A stretch of DNA of 19,787 bases from an uncultured Alphaproteobacteria bacterium (lineage in GTDB: Bacteria; Pseudomonadota; Alphaproteobacteria; HIMB59). Made by a program: the position numbers and the translations under genes. Positions 15,414 to 19,787 of this stretch are shown here, piece after piece. Each line of letters starts with the position of its first letter. Positions within the stretch are counted from its first letter, which is position 1. The notes below the pieces were generated by a model that did not search any database, was not told the origin of the DNA, and saw only the letters and a list, made by a program, of their open reading frames with translations. The stretch covers positions 1 through 19,787 of the forward strand of contig CACJQJ010000013.1 in NCBI GenBank assembly GCA_902595525.1, in the 5' to 3' direction.

Positions 15414-16087
15414 TTTTTTCTAAATATTAAATTTGTAACTAAACTAAGAAATAATGATATAGCAATCAAAATTATTATATAAATAAATGACTCAGTTTTT
15501 AACAACTTTTCCAACTTAAATGAAATACCTCCTTTTTTTATTTGCAAGTTTTTAGATACCATCTTAACAATTTCATTGTTTTTTAATTCGTACATATAAA
15601 CTTTTATATTTCCAGGTGAGATATTATCTGGTATTAAAAATTTTTTTAAAAATAGACTTCCACTTAAACTCTCAAGCTCATCTTCTATATACAAATTTTT
15701 CACTTTCATTGCTTTTCTTATTTTATGTAGCTCAAGAGAGTGATTACTGATTAATAAATGTCTATCTTTTAGACTAGAAAATAAAAATATTTCATTCAAA
15801 GTTTTTTTAGGAGATGTGAAGATTGCAAAAAAACTAGGTTGATTATTTAACTCTTTTGTCTCATTGATCCATAAAAAACCTTCTTTAACTTTTGTTGTAA
15901 ATTTAGCTTTTTTATTCTCTCCTTCGAAAATGAAGATAATATCACTGTCTTTATCTTTATTTCCAAATAAAACTATTTCTTTTCCTAAAAAATTTGAGTT
16001 TATTTCAATTTCAAATTGATCTAAAGAAAAATTAGATGCAAAACCTATTTTAAAAAAAAATATGATTATTAAAATATATCTATACAT
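15410..16087 (-). CDS. TIGR02186/Alph_Pro_TM family membrane-anchored protein
   Basis: A 225-residue protein with an N-terminal signal peptide (about 1-17, ending GFA), an extracytoplasmic beta-rich region, and one C-terminal membrane helix (about 201-222) followed by a basic FRKK tail. It should therefore sit in the inner membrane with most of its mass in the periplasm. The segment GFLWINETKE followed by PSFFAIFTS is typical of the alphaproteobacterial family TIGR02186, which is commonly encoded beside a TauE/SafE permease, as here. No catalytic motif is visible. It overlaps the permease gene by eight bases and the UspA gene by four. The role is unknown; a periplasmic partner of the permease is the simplest inference. 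Confidence 0.8.
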   Translation of the reverse strand: MYRYILIIIFFFKIGFASNFSLDQFEIEINSNFLGKEIVLFGNKDKDSDIIFIFEGENKKAKFTTKVKEGFLWINETKELNNQPSFFAIFTSPKKTLNEIFLFSSLKDRHLLISNHSLELHKIRKAMKVKNLYIEDELESLSGSLFLKKFLIPDNISPGNIKVYMYELKNNEIVKMVSKNLQIKKGGISFKLEKLLKTESFIYIIILIAISLFLSLVTNLIFRKK

Positions 16088-16982
16088 AATTTATAATGAA
16101 TAAGTTCTCAGGTGTCCTAAATAAATCATAGGCTAAAAATGATGAAATAATTAATAGTAACATGCCAAATGTAACCTTTAAATTTTCTTGATCAAGTACA
16201 TCAACTATCCTTGTAGCAAGTGCAGCACCAATGGAGCTACTTACTATTAATGCTAAAGCCAACACGAAATCTATATTTTGATTTATATAAATTTGTAAAA
16301 ATAAAGATACAAAGGATACTATCGTGATGTTAAATAGAGATGTCCCTATTACTGAAATAGTTTTCATACCTAAAAAATAAATCATACATGGAATAAGTAT
16401 AAAGCCTCCACCGATACCAGTCAGCCCTGTCAATAATCCTATAAACAAACCAATTAATAGTGGTGCTAAAATACTTATATAAAGTTTTGATTTTCTATAC
16501 TTAATTTTAAAAGGAAGTCCATGTATCCAAGAATGCTGGTGTAATTTAAATTTTTTATTTTTATGTACGATATTAACTTTAGCTGTTTCATAAAGAATAA
16601 ATACAGCAGTTATTATTAAAAGAATTATATAGATAATATTTAAATAGTTATCAATTAAACCGATAGTTTTTAAATTATTTAGAATTAATACACCGAAAAG
16701 TGTCCCCACTAATCCTCCAATAACCATTGTTAAGCCAATCTGATAATCTATGTTTTTTCTTTGAAAATGATTTACGACGCCAGTTGATGTTGAGGCAAAT
16801 ACTTGAACAGTTGTAGTTCCAACTGCAACAGCTGGAGGAATACCAACTAATATCAATAGAGGAGAGGATATAAAACCTCCACCTATTCCAAAGAGTCCAG
16901 ATATAAAACCAATTCCAACTCCAAGTGAAATTAAAATATAAATATTTATAGATATTTCAGCAATAGGTAGATAAAAATTCAT
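16080..16982 (-). CDS. TauE/SafE (TSUP) family permease
   Basis: A 300-residue inner-membrane transporter with about eight membrane segments in two halves joined by a cytoplasmic basic stretch near residues 137-166. Each half carries the family signature: ISGLFGIGGGFISSPLL (27-43) and LLTGLTGIGGGFILIP (183-198). TSUP members move sulfite, sulfoacetate or other small organic anions; nothing here fixes the substrate. It is the first gene of a - strand operon with the Alph_Pro_TM and UspA genes. The ATG at 16982 lies 44 bases from the divergent start at 17027, leaving a minimal promoter region. Confidence 0.9.
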   Translation of the reverse strand: MNFYLPIAEISINIYILISLGVGIGFISGLFGIGGGFISSPLLILVGIPPAVAVGTTTVQVFASTSTGVVNHFQRKNIDYQIGLTMVIGGLVGTLFGVLILNNLKTIGLIDNYLNIIYIILLIITAVFILYETAKVNIVHKNKKFKLHQHSWIHGLPFKIKYRKSKLYISILAPLLIGLFIGLLTGLTGIGGGFILIPCMIYFLGMKTISVIGTSLFNITIVSFVSLFLQIYINQNIDFVLALALIVSSSIGAALATRIVDVLDQENLKVTFGMLLLIISSFLAYDLFRTPENLFIINYV

Positions 16983-17026
16983 TTATTGAAATAAAATATT
17001 ATACTTAAAATTAACAAAATAAATTA
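16983..17026. promoter_or_regulatory. Short divergent promoter region, permease operon and reductase-like gene
   Basis: A 44-base A+T-rich gap. On the - strand a perfect TATAAT lies at 17003-16998, giving an expected leader of about ten bases before the permease ATG. On the + strand TATACT at 17000-17005 could serve the gene at 17027. A TTGTTA on the - strand (17017-17012) is only eight bases from the TATAAT, too close to be its -35 box. No Shine-Dalgarno is seen for either gene. Assigned by consensus only. Confidence 0.42.
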
Positions 17027-17560
17027 ATGATTAAATACACCTTAGCATTTGCATGTTCAAGCGATGGTTTTATTGCAAAATATTCTGGTGATAATCCATT
17101 TGAATGGACTAGCTTGGAAGACAAAAAACACTTAGACAATTTAATAAAGAATCATAAATGGCAAGTTATGGGTAGAAAAACTCATGAATTAAATCCAAAC
17201 GACTCTAGATCAAGGATCATTTTTTCGAGAAAATACCAAAAAATCAAACAAATTAAAAATTCAATAAATCAGTATTATTTTAATCCAGATATTAACCAGT
17301 GGGATGAATTTGAAAATCTCTGCAAAGAAAGTGTTTTAATTTTAGGAGGAACAAGTGTTCATGATTATTTCTTATACGCTGATTTAATTGATGAAATTTT
17401 TATTACTGTAGAGCCTTTAAAATTTGGAAAAGGCTTACCAGCTTTTACATACATAAATTTTAACGATTTAGTTCCTTATTTAACTGAGAGAGGATACCGT
17501 CATTCTGAAAAAAAAATTAATGATAAGGGCTCTTTGTTAGTTAATTTCTCAAAAACTTAG
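17027..17560 (+). CDS. RibD C-terminal / dihydrofolate-reductase-like protein
   Basis: A 177-residue single-domain protein of the dihydrofolate-reductase-like fold. It opens LAFACSSDGFIAK, then VMGRKTHE (47-54), the NADPH-type strand ILGGTS (105-110) and VEPLKFGKGLPAF (128-140), the usual landmarks of RibD_C family reductases. The fold reduces pterin or riboflavin-pathway intermediates with NADPH, but stand-alone members are poorly characterised, so I leave the substrate open. It is a single-gene unit: divergent from the permease, and its last 12 bases overlap the end of mobA on the other strand. Confidence 0.8.
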   Translation: MIKYTLAFACSSDGFIAKYSGDNPFEWTSLEDKKHLDNLIKNHKWQVMGRKTHELNPNDSRSRIIFSRKYQKIKQIKNSINQYYFNPDINQWDEFENLCKESVLILGGTSVHDYFLYADLIDEIFITVEPLKFGKGLPAFTYINFNDLVPYLTERGYRHSEKKINDKGSLLVNFSKT

Positions 17561-18142
17561 AAGTTCCGTGTAGTCATTTTTGTCGTTTACATTAAAAAAT
17601 TCTATTTTTTTATTTTTTTTAAAATATATAAAATCAAATCCAATTTCTTCAGCAAATTTCATAATTTTATAACCATTATTTTTTAAAAGTACTTCATTTA
17701 ATTCTGTAAATATTTTTGATGACCAAAAAGAGAACATTGGTTCGATAATATTATCAATCTTACAAATATAGACTTTATTCTTTTTTTCTGTAATTGAGAT
17801 AAATTTATCTATGATACCTGTGTTTATTATTGGCGCATCAGTGGGGAAAAGTGCAAACCATAAATCCTCTTTTGAGTTTTTATATAGATCAAGAGCGCTG
17901 TGTAACCCAGCTAGTGGCCCTTTATAACCAACAATTTTATCACTCACGACCTTATGACCGAAGATTTGGTACTTATTTATATCTCTATTAGCATTAATTA
18001 TAATCTCATGAGACTTTCCTTGCAGGCTTTCAATTAAAATTTCAATAAAAAACTTACCTTTGATTTTTAGAAAGCTTTTATTTTCATAACCCATTCTGGA
18101 GGATTTACCACCTGTTAGTATTACAGATACAAGCTTACTCAT
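17549..18142 (-). CDS. mobA: Molybdenum cofactor guanylyltransferase
   Basis: Transfers GMP from GTP to molybdenum cofactor to give the guanine dinucleotide form used by formate dehydrogenases and related enzymes. The 197-residue protein starts with the nucleotide-binding L9-TGGKSSRMGYENK-22, then GYKGPLAGLHSAL (72-84) and the metal-binding D102 in FPTDAP. The usual GxDK reads YENK, keeping the lysine (K22) but not the aspartate. It follows fdhD with an eight-base overlap, so the two are probably cotranslated. Its role is supported by mobB and moeA on the facing side of the fdhD promoter region. A general nucleotidyltransferase is less likely in this context. Confidence 0.88.
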   Translation of the reverse strand: MSKLVSVILTGGKSSRMGYENKSFLKIKGKFFIEILIESLQGKSHEIIINANRDINKYQIFGHKVVSDKIVGYKGPLAGLHSALDLYKNSKEDLWFALFPTDAPIINTGIIDKFISITEKKNKVYICKIDNIIEPMFSFWSSKIFTELNEVLLKNNGYKIMKFAEEIGFDFIYFKKNKKIEFFNVNDKNDYTELLSF

Positions 18143-18947
18143 CTTTGGTGTATCTAAATTCTCCAGATAAAATATTTAATCTTTTACCTCTAATTCTTCC
18201 AATCATTGTTAAATTTTTCTTTCTAGCTATTTCAACTGCCCAAGCAGTGAAACCTGAACGAGATAATAATATTGGTATTTCCATTTTGATGCATTTCAAT
18301 ACCATTTCACTTGTCAACCTGCCAGTAGTGTAAAAAGACATTTCTTTTGCGTCTATTTTCTTATCAAGTATTAAACCAGCTATCTTATCAACAGCATTAT
18401 GTCTTCCTACATCCTCAAAATAATACAAAGGTTTATCTCCTAGACATAAGACGCAACCATGTATTGCACCAACAGATAAATATAAACTTGGCTCAGTATT
18501 AATTTTTTTGGACAAATTTATAAGCTGTTGATGATCTATTCTTATTTTTTTATTCAAGGAAATGGAGTTTATTTCTTCGAATAAGTCCCCAAATACAGTC
18601 CCTTGTGCGCAACCAGATGTATTTACTTTCTTCTTTAATTTTTCTTCATAATTAGTTTTGCTTTTTGTTCTTACAACAACTGTCTTTAGATCTTTATGAA
18701 ACTCAATCTTTTTTACATCATCTATATTTTTAAGCATTCCTTGATTAAACAAATATCCTATAGCTAAATATTTTGGATAATCACCGATAGTCATTATAGT
18801 TACAATTTCTTGATTGTTTAAGTAGAGTGTGAGGGGTTTTTCTTCAATAATTGGAATTTTAGTTATTTCGCCTTTTTCATTAATTGATTTTTTTAATTTA
18901 AATAAAGAACTGTTATTTACACTTGGTTTGATTAAAAAATCTGTCAT
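18135..18947 (-). CDS. fdhD: Formate dehydrogenase sulfurtransferase FdhD
   Basis: Passes sulfur from IscS to the molybdenum cofactor of formate dehydrogenase, which is required for activity. The 270 residues contain the reactive-loop NTSGCAQG with C113, SVGAIHG, the strongly conserved EDVGRHNAVDKIAG (178-191), YTTGRLTSEMVLK (206-218) and GRIRGKRLNI (250-259). In E. coli the loop is a C-x2-C pair; here the second position is glycine (G116), so only the first cysteine is kept. I chose the ATG at 18947; an in-frame TTG at 18986 would run across the divergent mobB start. It is coupled to mobA by an eight-base overlap. Its presence implies a formate dehydrogenase elsewhere in the genome. Confidence 0.93.
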   Translation of the reverse strand: MTDFLIKPSVNNSSLFKLKKSINEKGEITKIPIIEEKPLTLYLNNQEIVTIMTIGDYPKYLAIGYLFNQGMLKNIDDVKKIEFHKDLKTVVVRTKSKTNYEEKLKKKVNTSGCAQGTVFGDLFEEINSISLNKKIRIDHQQLINLSKKINTEPSLYLSVGAIHGCVLCLGDKPLYYFEDVGRHNAVDKIAGLILDKKIDAKEMSFYTTGRLTSEMVLKCIKMEIPILLSRSGFTAWAVEIARKKNLTMIGRIRGKRLNILSGEFRYTKDE

Positions 18948-18976
18948 TTTTTTCTTGATTGTATTATGGTGACAAG
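18948..18976. promoter_or_regulatory. Short divergent promoter region between fdhD and mobB
   Basis: Only 29 bases separate the chosen fdhD and mobB starts. TATTAT at 18962-18967 could be the -10 box for mobB, placing its transcript start almost on the GTG at 18977. The opposite strand has a weak CATAAT but nothing at -35 spacing. The facing mobA-fdhD and mobB-moeA arms make joint regulation plausible, but no operator repeat is visible. Confidence 0.33.
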
Positions 18977-19465
18977 GTGAAAACAATAGCTGTTATTGGT
19001 TGGAAAAATAGTGGCAAAACTACCTTAGTGAGTAATTTAGTTAAATATTTTAAAGAAAAGAATATAAAAGTTGGTGTAGTAAAACATGCTCACCATTCTT
19101 TTGACATTGATCATCCCAATACAGATAGCTATAAAATTAGAAAATCCGGAGCTTATAAAACTACATTAGTATCAGATAAAAGACTTGCATTCATAGAAGA
19201 GAAAGCTGAGTCAAATATTAATTTAGAACGTCTGGTAGAGATTAATAAAGACTGTGATTTGATAATATTTGAAGGGTTTAAGAGATTTGATAATTTGATA
19301 AAGTTAGAAGTAAGTTTACAAAAGAATAACAAAGACTACCTCTACAAATCTATAAATAATGTTAAATTGATTGTTACAGACGATAATAATGATCATCCAA
19401 TTCAGACCTTTAATCACAATCAAATAGAAAAAATTGCCACTAAAATATATTATGAAAATTCCTAA
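18977..19465 (+). CDS. mobB: Molybdopterin-guanine dinucleotide biosynthesis adapter MobB, GTG start
   Basis: GTP-binding P-loop protein that assists MobA in making the guanine dinucleotide cofactor; helpful but not essential in E. coli. The 162 residues begin MKTIAVIGWKNSGKTT, with Walker A G8-x4-G-K-T-T16, then VKHAHHSFDID (35-45) and TDSYKIRKSGA (49-59), matching the family's KHxxHxxxxDxxxxDS and RxAGA elements, and LIIFEGFK for the Walker B region. The GTG at 18977 puts the first strand exactly at the N-terminus as in homologues; the upstream TTG at 18959 adds an unconserved extension. Its end overlaps the moeA start by 14 bases. Confidence 0.9.
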   Translation: MKTIAVIGWKNSGKTTLVSNLVKYFKEKNIKVGVVKHAHHSFDIDHPNTDSYKIRKSGAYKTTLVSDKRLAFIEEKAESNINLERLVEINKDCDLIIFEGFKRFDNLIKLEVSLQKNNKDYLYKSINNVKLIVTDDNNDHPIQTFNHNQIEKIATKIYYENS

Positions 19466-19787
19466 GCTAATATCATTCAAACTTGCGCAAAAGATAATCA
19501 TTCGGGAAAAAAAGAGGTTATTTCAAGAGTCTAAGATTAAATTAAAGGACGCACATAATGCAGTAGTATCAAGAACAATTACTTCACCAATAAATCTACC
19601 TTTACAAAACACCGCAGGATTAGATGGATATATTATTTCTAATAAAAATCTTAAGAAAATATCAATATCTAATAAGCTTCTAAGTGCCGGATATTCACAT
19701 AAAATATTAAATCCCAATTTAGCCTATAAAATAAATACAGGAGCTATTATTCCACAAAATTTTAAAAATTTTATTTCATTAGAAAAC
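19452..19787 (+). CDS. moeA: Molybdopterin molybdenumtransferase MoeA, 5' part only
   Basis: The frame opens at an ATG 14 bases inside mobB and stays open to the right edge, giving 112 residues. MoeA inserts molybdate into adenylylated molybdopterin. The visible part covers domains I and II: an N-terminal helix (MKIPKLISFKLAQKII), an AVVSRTITSPINLPLQNTAG stretch, the L57-DGY60 signature (usually MDGYA), and K93-INTGAIIP-101, equivalent to the conserved IxTGAxxP. The sequence is divergent and linker regions are short. The gene neighbours (mobB, mobA, fdhD) support the name. The C-terminal half lies outside the window. Confidence 0.85.
   Translation, partial: MKIPKLISFKLAQKIIIREKKRLFQESKIKLKDAHNAVVSRTITSPINLPLQNTAGLDGYIISNKNLKKISISNKLLSAGYSHKILNPNLAYKINTGAIIPQNFKNFISLEN

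Noticed and set aside
14968..15482. Two + strand frames across the UspA and Alph_Pro_TM genes (14968-15225 and 15282-15482)
   Set aside because: They are opposite coherent domain-bearing - strand genes and carry no identifiable protein features.
19316..19717. Two - strand frames opposite mobB and moeA
   Set aside because: Shadows of the + strand genes; the + strand translation at 19452-19787 is clearly MoeA-like.
17549..19787. Horizontal acquisition of the molybdenum cofactor cluster
   Set aside because: Base composition, overlap style and codon use look the same as in the rest of the window, and there is no integrase, repeat or tRNA boundary.
1..19787. CRISPR array, tRNA, rRNA, insertion sequence or riboswitch
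   Set aside because: No spaced direct repeats, cloverleaf or rRNA-like segments, or transposase motifs were seen, and no gap is long enough to hold a riboswitch.

Overview
The window looks like a piece of a very compact, strongly A+T-rich alphaproteobacterial chromosome, of the kind seen in streamlined marine lineages such as SAR11 or HIMB59-like bacteria. That placement is an inference from four things: base composition; a TIGR02186-type (Alph_Pro_TM) protein beside a TauE/SafE permease; the neighbourhoods fabI-aroC opposite pdxH and deacetylase-xseB-dxs; and a MurE carrying the meso-diaminopimelate signature. Once a small unlisted gene at 14790-14933 is counted, only about 120 bases between the first ATG and the right edge lie outside genes. 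I see no tRNA, rRNA, insertion sequence, CRISPR array or convincing stem-loop terminator.

Layout. (1) 36-11221, + strand: one long run of overlapping or abutting genes, ftsI-murE-murF-mraY-murD-ftsW (the front of the dcw cell-wall and division cluster), then a class I glutamine amidotransferase, a histone-deacetylase-family amidohydrolase, xseB and dxs. murG and murC do not follow ftsW, and ispA is absent between xseB and dxs. (2) 11213-13124, - strand: fabI then aroC. (3) 13156-13743, + strand: pdxH. (4) 13740-16982, - strand: TauE/SafE permease, Alph_Pro_TM protein, universal stress protein, a 47-residue DUF2256 zinc-ribbon protein, pyrE and an HxGH nucleotidyltransferase. (5) 17027-17560, + strand: a RibD-C/dihydrofolate-reductase-like protein. 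(6) 17549-18947, - strand: fdhD and mobA. (7) 18977 to the right edge, + strand: mobB and the first part of moeA.

How it works together. The left block makes UDP-MurNAc-pentapeptide and lipid I (MurE, MurF, MraY, MurD) and polymerises and crosslinks septal peptidoglycan (FtsW, FtsI). dxs feeds isoprenoid synthesis and therefore the undecaprenyl carrier that MraY uses. The right end matures molybdenum cofactor (MoeA, MobA, MobB) and sulfurates it for formate dehydrogenase (FdhD), so a formate dehydrogenase is expected nearby. The middle holds housekeeping biosynthesis (chorismate, fatty acids, pyridoxal phosphate, pyrimidines) and one poorly understood membrane module.

The most notable features are structural. 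Convergent genes overlap tail to tail by 9, 4 and 12 bases. Divergent genes are separated by only 29-44 bases. Non-ATG starts are frequent (two TTG, two GTG, one probable CTG). In two places a gene begins at a near-cognate codon immediately after, and in frame with, the preceding gene's stop. I found no convincing wholly new biological system. The best candidate for undescribed biology is the permease/Alph_Pro_TM/UspA/DUF2256 operon.
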